Source of the DNA: Cyclobacteriaceae bacterium
Lineage (GTDB): Bacteria > Bacteroidota > Bacteroidia > Cytophagales > Cyclobacteriaceae
Direction of reading: 5' to 3'
DNA length: 10,253 nucleotides
Assembly (NCBI GenBank): GCA_947458795.1
Contig: CANHCD010000051.1
Coordinates: 1-10,253 of the forward strand
Part shown: positions 1 through 6,232 of the stretch, piece by piece
How the letters are laid out: every line of letters starts with the position of its first letter
Numbering within the stretch: position 1 is the first letter of the stretch
Translations under genes and position numbers: made by a program
Notes under the pieces: generated by a model
The model's input: only the letters and a program-made list of their open reading frames with translations
Told to the model about the DNA's origin: nothing
Database searches by the model: none

Positions 1-74
1 ATTTTATTCGTTTGGGCATGACTTCCACTCCATAGGAGAAGGTAGATGCAAAAGAGAAGTACCGTTTTTTTCAT
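1..74 (-). CDS. N-terminus of a secreted protein, cut by the left window edge
   Basis: Reading the minus strand from an ATG at 74 gives 24 open codons up to the window edge. They begin MKKTVLLFCIYLLLW and continue SGSHAQTNK. This is a textbook signal peptide: two lysines, a hydrophobic core of about 12 residues, and a likely signal peptidase I site after SHA. There is no lipobox cysteine at the cleavage region, so a periplasmic or secreted protein is more likely than a lipoprotein. The leader before the ATG contains an AGGAAG about 14 bases upstream, which may or may not matter in this group. The gene lies 156 bases downstream of the acyltransferase on the same strand, so it could be its own transcription unit. 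The mature protein is outside the window and its function cannot be stated. Confidence 0.6.
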   Translation of the reverse strand, partial: MKKTVLLFCIYLLLWSGSHAQTNK

Positions 75-176
75 TGCAGAAAAAGTTTACTTCCTAAACT
101 ACGGATTTCTCTGCTACATTTAAATCCCTTTTTGAGGAAAGCGTGAATTTTCTATGCCAAACAAGACCTTGAGTAG

Positions 177-195
177 GCTAGAAACCTAGCTTTTT
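177..195 (+). terminator. Weak hairpin followed by five T
   Basis: GCTAG (177-181), loop AAAC and CTAGC (186-190) form a 5-bp stem, extendable by a G-T and an A-T pair, followed by TTTTT on the plus strand. It has terminator shape but is short, and no plus-strand gene is visible upstream of it in the window. On the minus strand it lies between the acyltransferase and the secreted-protein gene, without a T run. Low confidence. Confidence 0.2.
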
Positions 196-230
196 AAGTG
201 GCCCCAAATTAAGTAGGGGGTAAATAAAAA

Positions 231-1355
231 TTAAAGTTCAAGTTGATTGACTACAGGATGGGCATACATCTGTAGGAAATTTTCCACCTCCAAGGGATTT
301 TTTTGATTTACTTTTTGGGAAAGGCGTTTTTCAAAACTCGCTTTTTCTACTTCGGTGTACTGAGATGCAAATTGACTTTTCTGCTGCAATAGATCGTAGG
401 CGATGTAATTGCTCGGCCAGAGTTTGTATCCTTTCCAAATTTCCCGATCGATAAGATCGCTAAGCTTGCTCAACTTTTCATTTTGGGGGAGGTCCTCTTT
501 TTTGAGTTGACGGACCTCTTCGGTCAAAATTTTATTGACTTGAATATGTATGCGCTTTTTGGACCCCATAATACCGCTCAGCAGGGTAATGAAGTCCTCA
601 TTTTCTCCTTTCACATATATTTCTTCCTTTGATTTCGCGATCAATTCAGGAATTTTTAAGGAGTCGGTTGGATCGTATTCGTAGGAGATGGACACTGGGA
701 CAAGCTGTATTTTGTCGAAAAACCCAAAGGGATTGCTGCCTTTTTCAGCCAGGGTGAGCATTTTCAATACTCCTTTCTGGGTAAGGTCATTTCCATCCTT
801 GGTCCTGCCTTCCCGCTGGGCAGTCCAGACGGATCTATTTTCGCGAAGGAGTGATTTGTGTATGAATTGGGATACGAGGAGGGAACTTTCCAATAAAGCC
901 CTCCCTGTCACCCCTCTTTTAATAGCAAAATTGCGGTTTAGCCTAGATAAGATTTGAAGAAAAGGCTTTTTGATCAGGTTATCTCCGATGGCAGAAGTGG
1001 TCATCACCAAACCATTTTCATACAAGCTGGCATTGAGCAGAGAGGTGTCAAGGATGATATCCCGGTGGTTGGAAATAAAAAGATAGGCCGTATTGGGTTC
1101 CAATTGCTCAAAACCTCCCAGTGTCAATCCTTCGGAACTCATTTCCAAAACTTTCTTGACGGCGGGATAGATAAAGTTGATTTGAAAATCCCGCAAAGAA
1201 TGGGTGTGCTTCATCCGCTCTTTCCAAGACTTACTTTGATCCTCTGGAAAGGTAAACTGCATCATGGCATCCAGCATTGTGTCGTCCACAATCTCTCGGA
1301 TAGCAGCATTTACCTCTGCGTCATAAAAGGGGCGGATTGAATCGAACTGGGACAT
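231..1355 (-). CDS. PlsC-like glycerolipid/1-acylglycerol-phosphate acyltransferase family protein
   Basis: The 374-residue protein has the order of blocks found in the PlsC/LPLAT acyltransferase family. Block I is SNHRDIILD at residues 95-103. Block III is REGRTKDG at 181-188, corresponding to the EGTR substrate-binding block. Block IV is VPVSISYEYDP at 219-229. The usual catalytic motif is H-x4-D. Here His97 is followed by Asp99 and Asp103, so the spacing is one residue off unless Asp99 or Asp103 fills the role. The family transfers fatty acyl groups to glycerol-phosphate backbones at the inner membrane during phospholipid synthesis, but the acceptor here is not determined. About 95 residues before and 145 after the core exceed a minimal PlsC. 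No signal peptide or clear membrane span is seen. ATG at 1355 is the only start that includes the conserved N-terminal part. The gene follows the esterase on the same strand with an 85-base gap. Confidence 0.75.
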   Translation of the reverse strand: MSQFDSIRPFYDAEVNAAIREIVDDTMLDAMMQFTFPEDQSKSWKERMKHTHSLRDFQINFIYPAVKKVLEMSSEGLTLGGFEQLEPNTAYLFISNHRDIILDTSLLNASLYENGLVMTTSAIGDNLIKKPFLQILSRLNRNFAIKRGVTGRALLESSLLVSQFIHKSLLRENRSVWTAQREGRTKDGNDLTQKGVLKMLTLAEKGSNPFGFFDKIQLVPVSISYEYDPTDSLKIPELIAKSKEEIYVKGENEDFITLLSGIMGSKKRIHIQVNKILTEEVRQLKKEDLPQNEKLSKLSDLIDREIWKGYKLWPSNYIAYDLLQQKSQFASQYTEVEKASFEKRLSQKVNQKNPLEVENFLQMYAHPVVNQLEL

Positions 1356-1440
1356 GGTTGAATAGGCTTAAACTTAGCGCGTAAAGTTAGTTTAAATTTT
1401 GAAGGGGATTAAAATTTGAAGAGCGCGCTTCTGGATTGGT

Positions 1441-2289
1441 TTACCGCTTCAAGGATTTGGATAAAAAGAAAAATTGTACCGGTAAAGCTTCGGTCCAATA
1501 GTTCCAAGTATGTGCACCGGGTCTTTCAATGTATTCGTGAGCGACTTTCTTTTCCATCAAAAGCGAATGCATCTGGCGATTGGTCTCGATCAAAAAGTCA
1601 TCCACCCCACAATCAATAATCAAGGAAATCTTTTGGTTTTTAAGTTGATCTACAAGGCCTACAGCGGTGTAAGGATTGAAAAGTGGTCCTTGGTAATTGA
1701 TTGCTCCAAGCATTTCAATTTGCCCCTTTTTTCTTAGGCTTCTAAAGTCTTCACCAACTTTCCAAAGGTCAGTATCAATGTTCATTACCCCACTCATGCT
1801 TCCCGCTGCAATAAATAGGGTAGGGTGCTTGGCAGCTAGCGTAATCGCACCATGACCTCCCATGGACAAGCCAGTGATGGCTCGAGATTCTTTTTGAGCA
1901 AGTGTTCGGTAATTTTTGTCGATGAAAGGGATCAATTCTTGGATCATGTAGGTTTCGTAGCGAACCGAATCGAGCAATGGGCTATCGTAGTAATAGCTTG
2001 CTGGACCTACTCCAGGTGTGACTATCAACACCTTATGCTCTTCTGCTAGTTGGTTTACAATCCCTTTTTCAGTGACTTTTTGATGCCAATCTGAAAAGGC
2101 TCCTGAACCCCCATGGAGGAGGTAGACTACAGGGTAGCGGCTCTCTCCTTTTTCATAGCCAGAAGGGAAGGCGATAGCAGCCTTCAGCGTTTTTTTCATG
2201 GATGGACTGTAGACGGCTATGGTGTCAACTCTCCCTTGAGCAACTAGTACGGAAGGGAAAAGGAGAAGTAAAAGGAATAGGTTTTTCAT
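1441..2289 (-). CDS. Secreted alpha/beta-hydrolase of the putative esterase (esterase D/S-formylglutathione hydrolase-like) family
   Basis: I place the start at the ATG at 2289, giving 282 residues. A longer frame to 2337 adds 16 residues in front of a perfect signal peptide (MKNLFLLLLLFPSVLVAQG), and its start would fall at the predicted transcription start, so the shorter form fits better. The mature part is an alpha/beta hydrolase of the PF00756 type. VYLLHGGSGAFSDW carries the oxyanion-hole region, GLSMGGHG is the nucleophile elbow with Ser142, an Asp at 230 or 231 (CGVDDF) is the acid, and His260 (GAHTW) completes the triad. The signal peptide puts it in the periplasm or outside the cell. 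Relatives cleave acyl esters, including acetylated or feruloylated sugars, but the substrate cannot be read from the sequence. It is divergent from the AI-2E-family gene and 85 bases upstream of the acyltransferase. Confidence 0.8.
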   Translation of the reverse strand: MKNLFLLLLLFPSVLVAQGRVDTIAVYSPSMKKTLKAAIAFPSGYEKGESRYPVVYLLHGGSGAFSDWHQKVTEKGIVNQLAEEHKVLIVTPGVGPASYYYDSPLLDSVRYETYMIQELIPFIDKNYRTLAQKESRAITGLSMGGHGAITLAAKHPTLFIAAGSMSGVMNIDTDLWKVGEDFRSLRKKGQIEMLGAINYQGPLFNPYTAVGLVDQLKNQKISLIIDCGVDDFLIETNRQMHSLLMEKKVAHEYIERPGAHTWNYWTEALPVQFFFLSKSLKR

Positions 2290-2316
2290 GAGCTGAGGCT
2301 GGTTTGGATTTCCTGT

Positions 2317-2341
2317 AAGATTGAAATTTGATTTCAATCTT
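2317..2341. promoter_or_regulatory. Perfect 11-bp palindrome in the esterase leader
   Basis: AAGATTGAAAT (2317-2327), spacer TTG and ATTTCAATCTT (2331-2341) form a perfect inverted repeat. It starts one base after a candidate -7 box (2342-2349) and ends 27 bases before the esterase start codon at 2289. That position suits a repressor operator or a 5'-leader hairpin. It has no adjacent T run in the esterase direction, so it is not an obvious terminator. Confidence 0.4.
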
Positions 2342-2349
2342 CAAAACTA
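2342..2349 (-). promoter_or_regulatory. Candidate -7 promoter box for the esterase
   Basis: On the minus strand this reads TAGTTTTG, an exact fit to the Bacteroidota -7 consensus TAnnTTTG. Transcription would start near 2335 and leave a leader of about 45 bases before the ATG at 2289. I do not see a clear TTTG at the -33 spacing, so this rests on the -7 box and its position. Confidence 0.35.
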
Positions 2350-2565
2350 AATCAATATTGGTGGTTCCTAAATTATTTGGTGGCGTTCTATTTCAAAAAT
2401 AGACACGTTTTGGCTGCATTTTGTATATATTCAAGAGGTCTATGTGGACTTTCTTCTTTTGGCGAATTGGGATTAGGCTTTTCGTTTTTTTAGAATTTGA
2501 ACCAATATGCCTACGAGTCGCTTGAATTTTTCTTAACTTATCACTAATCTTTTTTTGATTTTCCA

Positions 2566-3651
2566 ATGAAATCAGTTCAACAAGCAGCCTACGCACTTTT
2601 AGCCTTAGTTTTGGGTGCATTAGTAGCCAAAGAAGGATCCTTTATTTTTGTTCCGCTGGTGTGGGGAATATTTTTTGCCTTTGCATTGTACCCGATATCC
2701 TCTTGGTTTGAACGTAAAAGATTTCCACGAGGGCTTGCAGTATTCCTAAGTATCCTAGGCGTCTCTATCCTTGCTTTTGGAGTTTTTTACCTTTTGTTGA
2801 ACCAAGTGTTTGGGTTGATTCGAGAAATCCCAGAGATAGAAGCCAATATTTCGGGGAAAATGGCCCGCTATTCCGAGGAACTCAACCTCTTCTTCGGTGA
2901 GGATTGGATCAATTCAAGTACTGTACCTAGTCTAGATTCATTAGTGAGTTCAATTGACTTTAATGAGACCCTTTTTGCAACAGGAAAGTCACTTACTTTG
3001 ATTGGGATTGTACCTTTGTACACTTTTTTATTACTCTATTACAAGGACTTTTTTGCTGAATTTCTGGTGAGGTATTCCTCCAAAAATCAGCAAACTGTCC
3101 TTCATTGGGTCAACGATTCAGGGCTAGTAATTCAGGATTATTTGGTTGGAATGATTCGTGTGGCAGGAATTGTAACCTTCTTATCGGGTCTGTTTTTTTA
3201 TTCAATAGGGGTTGAATTCTTTATTTTGTTTGCGGTGTTTATTGCCCTGATGAATTTGATTCCATTTGTAGGGGTTTTCCTTTCTTCTGTATTTGCAATT
3301 CTCTACGTTTTTTTGACCACGGACTCCTTGATTTACCCTATGCTCACGTTTGTGTGTTTGTGGGGGATTCAACTCTTGGAGAATAACCTAATTACGCCGA
3401 TGGTGGTAGGATCAAAGGTGAAAGTAAATGCCCTTGCTGTGATCATCTCTATTTTAATTGGAGGCTGGCTTTGGGGAATTTCTGGAATGATCTTGTTTAT
3501 TCCGCTGGTTGGGATTTTAAAAATCACGCTTGAAAAAAGTGCAAGCCTGCAGGCCTTTGGCTTTTTGTTGAGTGACGACGTGCAAGTCAATGAAGATTCA
3601 GAAAACTTCTGGAAAGTCTTGAGGAAGAAATTTAGTAAGACAAAAAAGTAA
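2566..3651 (+). CDS. AI-2E family transporter (TqsA/PerM-like membrane protein)
   Basis: The 361-residue protein is strongly hydrophobic and fits the AI-2E/UPF0118 family (PF01594) in length and layout. Two helices lie near residues 8-45 and a third at 57-82. A polar loop at about 85-140 is followed by a helix at 142-160. Clustered helices then occupy 195-255, 258-272 and 288-320. The family hallmarks are IPFVGVFLSS (232-241) in the middle cluster and the ENNLITPMVVGSKVKVN block (272-288) before the last helix pair. The C-terminus is short, charged and presumably cytoplasmic. Family members have been linked to AI-2 export, ion antiport and stress resistance, so the cargo is uncertain. The ATG at 2566 has no Shine-Dalgarno, as is usual in this phylum. 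The gene diverges from the esterase and ends 13 bases before the convergent tRNA-Pro. Confidence 0.85.
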   Translation: MKSVQQAAYALLALVLGALVAKEGSFIFVPLVWGIFFAFALYPISSWFERKRFPRGLAVFLSILGVSILAFGVFYLLLNQVFGLIREIPEIEANISGKMARYSEELNLFFGEDWINSSTVPSLDSLVSSIDFNETLFATGKSLTLIGIVPLYTFLLLYYKDFFAEFLVRYSSKNQQTVLHWVNDSGLVIQDYLVGMIRVAGIVTFLSGLFFYSIGVEFFILFAVFIALMNLIPFVGVFLSSVFAILYVFLTTDSLIYPMLTFVCLWGIQLLENNLITPMVVGSKVKVNALAVIISILIGGWLWGISGMILFIPLVGILKITLEKSASLQAFGFLLSDDVQVNEDSENFWKVLRKKFSKTKK

Positions 3652-3664
3652 ATCAAAAAATAAG

Positions 3665-3738
3665 TCGGGGTGGCAGGATTCGAACCTACGACCTCCACAT
3701 CCCAAATGTGGCGCGATACCGGGCTACGCTACACCCCG
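3665..3738 (-). tRNA. tRNA-Pro (anticodon TGG)
   Basis: The minus strand folds as a full cloverleaf. The acceptor CGGGGTG pairs with CACCCCG, and the D arm starts GCG. The anticodon stem CCACA/TGTGG encloses loop TTTGGGA with anticodon TGG (plus-strand 3702-3704). The T arm is GTAGG-TTCGAAT-CCTGC. The discriminator is A (3665) and CCA is not encoded. The D stem has a T-T opposition after three GC pairs. It is the only intact member of a three-unit 127-bp tandem array, and the last one in the direction of transcription. A run of T follows its 3' end on the minus strand (about 3655-3660), which may aid termination against the convergent transporter gene. Confidence 0.95.
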
Positions 3739-3777
3739 AACTTTTTTTATAGATTCAACTAGCCGTTGCTAATTGAG
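3712..3777. repeat. 127-bp tandem repeat, unit 1 (overlaps the 5' part of tRNA-Pro)
   Basis: These 66 bases are identical to 3839-3904, exactly 127 bases to the right. They cover the first 27 bases of the tRNA (3712-3738) and 39 bases of its 5' flank. The flank contains a small hairpin, AACTAGC (3757-3763), loop CGTT, GCTAATT (3768-3774), with one G-T pair. Confidence 0.9.
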
Positions 3778-3797
3778 GATTTTTTGTTTTTTTTCAA

Positions 3798-3870
3798 TAA
3801 GGGATTTGAACCTGGGACCTTCCCGCACTGCTGCGGGACGCGATACCGGGCTACGCTACACCCCGAACTT
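3798..3870. repeat. 127-bp tandem repeat, unit 2 core
   Basis: These 73 bases match 3925-3997 with a single difference (T at 3806 against C at 3933), again at an offset of 127. They contain pseudo-tRNA copy 2. The linkers between the matched blocks (3778-3797 and 3905-3924) are both T-rich on the plus strand but not identical. Confidence 0.9.
3801..3865 (-). pseudogene. Truncated tRNA-Pro-like pseudogene, copy 2
   Basis: On the minus strand the first 27 bases (from 3865) equal those of the intact tRNA-Pro: acceptor 5' strand and D arm. The anticodon arm is replaced by a perfect 6-bp hairpin, TCCCGC-AGCAGT-GCGGGA (3821-3838). Its 6-base loop cannot act as a normal 7-base anticodon loop. The T loop reads GGTTCAAATCC, with A in place of the first C of TTCGAAT's CG pair region. 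After it the sequence becomes TTATTG and poly-A, so there is no 3' acceptor strand to pair with CGGGGTG. It cannot form a mature charged tRNA. Whether the RNA is made or has any role is unknown. Confidence 0.75.
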
Positions 3871-3904
3871 TTTTTATAGATTCAACTAGCCGTTGCTAAT
3901 TGAG
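3839..3904. repeat. 127-bp tandem repeat, 66-bp block matching 3712-3777
   Basis: This is identical to 3712-3777 and includes the 5' 27 bases of pseudo-tRNA copy 2 plus its 5' flank with the same small hairpin (3884-3901). The shared flank shows that whole units were duplicated, not just tRNA sequence. Confidence 0.9.
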
Positions 3905-3924
3905 TGTTTTTTATTTTCTTTAAT

Positions 3925-3997
3925 TAAGGGATTCGAACCTGGGACCTTCCCGCACTGCTGCGGGACGCGATACCGGGCTACGCTACACCCCGAACTT
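3925..3997. repeat. 127-bp tandem repeat, unit 3 core
   Basis: This matches 3798-3870 with one difference and contains pseudo-tRNA copy 3. Beyond 3997 the flank departs from the other two units (GAACTTGAAC instead of GAAC followed by seven T), so this unit keeps what is probably the original upstream promoter region. Confidence 0.9.
3928..3992 (-). pseudogene. Truncated tRNA-Pro-like pseudogene, copy 3
   Basis: It has the same build as copy 2: 27 bases identical to the 5' end of tRNA-Pro (from 3992), the GC-rich hairpin TCCCGC-AGCAGT-GCGGGA (3948-3965), AGGTC, and a T loop that still reads GGTTCGAATCC. It then ends in CTTAATTAAAG with no matching acceptor strand. Only two T-stem pairs remain possible. 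It is the copy nearest the candidate promoter at 4028-4035 and would be transcribed first. Confidence 0.75.
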
Positions 3998-4027
3998 GAA
4001 CTAAAGATCTTTCTCCTTAGCGAGGTG

Positions 4028-4035
4028 CAAACATA
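4028..4035 (-). promoter_or_regulatory. Candidate -7 promoter box for the tRNA-Pro array
   Basis: The minus strand reads TATGTTTG, an exact TAnnTTTG. A TTTG lies 15 bases further upstream, shorter than the usual -33 spacing. Transcription would begin about 25-30 bases before pseudo-tRNA copy 3 and run through both pseudo-copies into the working tRNA. The box also sits in the leader of the divergent GNAT gene. Confidence 0.45.
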
Positions 4036-4069
4036 GCCAAAAATACTTTCCAAAGTACCATCTATACCC

Positions 4070-4477
4070 ATGATTTCTTATCAAGTTGAATTATCCCTAG
4101 AATTAATCGAATTTCAATCCATCCTAGAAGATTCTGGCTTGTCTGCTAGACGGCCTATGGAAGACCCTCAACTTCTAGAACGAATGCTTTTAGGATCAAA
4201 CCTGCTCATTACAGCAAGATCGGAGGGGCAATTGGTGGGCTTTCTTCGTGGATTATCTGATTTCTGTTACCGCAGCTTTATTGCTGACTTGGCGGTGGCG
4301 CATTCCTATCAACGCAAAGGAATTGGCCGGCAGTTGATCCAAGTGGCCCGGAACCAAGCTCCTGATGCACGTCTTATCCTCTTTTCAGCGGAAGATGCAT
4401 CGCCCTTTTATGAAAAATTGGGCTTTCATTTACACGAACGATGCTATCAGTTGAAGGCCGGAGAAGAACTTCTCTAG
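4070..4477 (+). CDS. GNAT family N-acetyltransferase
   Basis: This small (135-residue) single-domain protein has the GNAT fold signature. The strand SEGQLVGFLRGLSD (about 51-64) leads to FIADLAVAHSYQRKGIGRQLI (70-90). There Q81-x-x-G84-x-G86 is the acetyl-CoA pyrophosphate-binding motif A. FYEKLGF (113-119) is the usual C-terminal motif B. The N-terminal part with LSARRPMEDPQLLERML suits an acceptor-binding helix. GNAT enzymes move an acetyl group from acetyl-CoA to an amine on a small molecule, peptide or protein, and the acceptor here cannot be inferred. No signal peptide is present, so it is cytoplasmic. ATG at 4070 is the first start and gives the expected length. It is divergent from the tRNA array and separated from the next gene by 185 bases, so it is probably transcribed alone. 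Confidence 0.8.
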   Translation: MISYQVELSLELIEFQSILEDSGLSARRPMEDPQLLERMLLGSNLLITARSEGQLVGFLRGLSDFCYRSFIADLAVAHSYQRKGIGRQLIQVARNQAPDARLILFSAEDASPFYEKLGFHLHERCYQLKAGEELL

Positions 4478-4662
4478 CAATTCTCCTAACTTGCTCATTG
4501 GCAGCCTAGACCAAGACATCAATGCGATGAAGGAAGGTAAAAAATTGGAACAATAAATTTCGCTCTAACCAATTGGGATGGTTTACTTATCCTTAAAGGT
4601 ATTTAGATTAGATAGTTCAAGATAAAACCCAATACATTTCACCAAATACTAGTTACAAACAC

Positions 4663-6171
4663 ATGAAAAAACACATTTTCCTGCTATTCCTATTCCTTTC
4701 AGGACTAAGTATGGCTCAAACTACCAAAGAGGCTTCTACCATTGTTTTACCCAAGGGCGAAGTAGCCAAGTCCAAACAATCCGTCACCTTGGATGGGAAG
4801 GTAATTCCTCTTTCAGCGGAGGCAGGTACGCTCCAACTGAAAGATGAGAACAACAAGCCGATAGCGCTTTATGGCTACACGGCTTATTTCAAGGATAACC
4901 CTGAGAAAAATCGGCCGATTGTATTTGCTTACAATGGAGGTCCTGGATCTTCTTCGTACTGGTTGCACATGGGTGTAATGGGTCCTAAGCGAATTGTAGT
5001 GGATGATCCAAATTACAATGCTGCCGCTCCTTACGAACTGACAAACAACGAGTTTTCTATCCTGGATGTGGCCGATGTGGTGATGATGGATCCGGTAGGA
5101 ACAGGTTTGAGTGTACCGATTGGCGATTCTAAAGGTGCTGACTTCTGGGGTGTGGACCAGGATATTCGCAGCACCAGCTTGTTTATCATGCAATTTTTGA
5201 AGGAGCATGGACGCCTCAATTCACCCAAATACATTTTGGGAGAGAGCTACGGTACTTTTCGAAATGCAGGGGTGATGAACTACTTGCTAGACAAGGGCTA
5301 TGCCTTGAATGGGGTCATCATGGTGTCGGCTGTGTTTGACCTACGCACCTTGTTTTTTGCGCCTAACGAGGACTTACCTTACATCGTTTACTTGCCTACG
5401 GTAGCAGCGACCAGCTGGTACCATAAAAAAGTGGCCAACCCAGGAAGCAACCTTCCTGCCTTCGTACAGCAGGTTCGTGACTTCGTGGAAAAAGAATATG
5501 CCCCAGCCTTGTTTAAGGGAAACCGAATTACTGCTGCAGAGAAGTCTTCCATTGCAAAGAAATTGGAAGGATTTACCGGAATTACTTCAGCCGTTTGGGA
5601 GCGAGCAGATCTCCGAATCACTCCTGGCGAATACTACCAGGAACTGCTACGAGGAGAAGGGATGACAGTAGGGCGATTGGATTCCCGTTACAAGGGGATC
5701 AACTTGGATCCCATGGCCATGTCCGCCTTTACAGATCCGCAAAGTGATGCCATTTCACCAGCCTACACCATGGGCTTCTTGGATTATTACCATGGAAGCT
5801 TGGGCGTGAGCAAGGACCTGAGCTATGCGACTTCTGCCTATGCTAAAGAAGGATTTAAGTGGGATTGGAAGCACCAAGGAAATAATTTCTGGGGAGCAGA
5901 TGCTGCCGTGACCACCGTGCCGGACATGGCGGAAGCCTTGAGTAAGGACCCACACGTGGAGATCTTGATCATGAATGGCTACTACGACCTGGCAACAGTC
6001 TTTCATGGCGTGGAGCATTCCATCGCTCACATGGGATTGCCAAGTTCGGCTACAGATCGAATCAAGATGACCTACTACGAAGCAGGTCACATGATGTATA
6101 CACACCTGCCATCAGCAGCCCAATTCCGTCAGGATCTGAAGTCCTTTATCCAGAGTACAGTAAGCAAATAA
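4663..6171 (+). CDS. Secreted serine carboxypeptidase-like peptidase (S10 family)
   Basis: The 502-residue protein starts with a signal peptide (MKKHIFLLFLFLSGLSMAQ, cleavage probably after SMA). The rest is an alpha/beta hydrolase of the S10 carboxypeptidase type. NGGPGSSS (91-98) is the oxyanion-hole block typical of S10. GESYGT (193-198) holds nucleophile Ser195. MNGYYDLAT (437-445) supplies Asp442, and YEAGHMMY (472-479) supplies His476. The order and spacing of the triad fit the family. S10 enzymes remove C-terminal residues from peptides at acidic pH, and with a signal peptide this one would act in the periplasm or outside. The leader is A-rich (TTACAAACAC before ATG) without a Shine-Dalgarno. 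The gene stands alone, closed by a strong terminator 9 bases after its stop. Its base composition is clearly more GC-rich than the genes to the right: 31 of 60 bases at 5101-5160. Confidence 0.88.
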   Translation: MKKHIFLLFLFLSGLSMAQTTKEASTIVLPKGEVAKSKQSVTLDGKVIPLSAEAGTLQLKDENNKPIALYGYTAYFKDNPEKNRPIVFAYNGGPGSSSYWLHMGVMGPKRIVVDDPNYNAAAPYELTNNEFSILDVADVVMMDPVGTGLSVPIGDSKGADFWGVDQDIRSTSLFIMQFLKEHGRLNSPKYILGESYGTFRNAGVMNYLLDKGYALNGVIMVSAVFDLRTLFFAPNEDLPYIVYLPTVAATSWYHKKVANPGSNLPAFVQQVRDFVEKEYAPALFKGNRITAAEKSSIAKKLEGFTGITSAVWERADLRITPGEYYQELLRGEGMTVGRLDSRYKGINLDPMAMSAFTDPQSDAISPAYTMGFLDYYHGSLGVSKDLSYATSAYAKEGFKWDWKHQGNNFWGADAAVTTVPDMAEALSKDPHVEILIMNGYYDLATVFHGVEHSIAHMGLPSSATDRIKMTYYEAGHMMYTHLPSAAQFRQDLKSFIQSTVSK

Positions 6172-6180
6172 AATCACAGC

Positions 6181-6232
6181 GCCCAACTTTTGAATTCAAG
6201 TAAATTCAAGAGTTGGGCCTTGTTAATTTTGC
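6181..6232 (+). terminator. Intrinsic terminator of the S10 peptidase gene
   Basis: The arms 6181-6196 and 6203-6218 form a 16-bp stem (GCCCAACT outermost) with a single G-U pair and a 6-base loop, followed by a T-rich tract. It begins 9 bases after the stop codon at 6171. It marks the left limit of the accessory islet. Confidence 0.85.

Noticed and set aside
2..97. Plus-strand open stretch at the left edge that could be the end of an upstream gene
   Set aside because: The translation (ending SLQKKFTS) is not protein-like, and the opposite strand holds a clear signal peptide in the same bases.
688..1340. Two plus-strand open frames opposite the acyltransferase
   Set aside because: They mirror the coding strand of a well-supported gene, have no family motif, and have no promoter or spacing of their own.
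2393..2620. Minus-strand 75-codon frame between the esterase and the AI-2E-family gene
   Set aside because: Its lysine- and arginine-rich translation comes from T-rich plus-strand sequence, it overlaps the start of a good gene, and it shows no domain pattern.
3369..3698. Minus-strand 109-codon frame covering the transporter end and tRNA
   Set aside because: Its start lies inside the tRNA-Pro gene and the remainder is antisense to a conserved membrane protein.
3665..3997. CRISPR array, suggested by three regular 127-bp units
   Set aside because: The repeated blocks are 66-73 bases, tRNA-derived and almost continuous, with no short unique spacers and no cas genes.
3712..3997. Integrase attachment sites created by insertion of a mobile element at tRNA-Pro
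   Set aside because: The duplicated part is the 5' half and 5' flank of the tRNA, not the 3' end, there is no integrase, and the units are adjacent with no cargo between them.
3886..4071. Minus-strand 61-codon frame over pseudo-tRNA copy 3
   Set aside because: It is a translation of tRNA-like sequence and of the divergent promoter region.
4813..6105. Several minus-strand frames opposite the S10 peptidase
   Set aside because: All are antisense shadows of a gene with a signal peptide, an intact triad and family-typical length.
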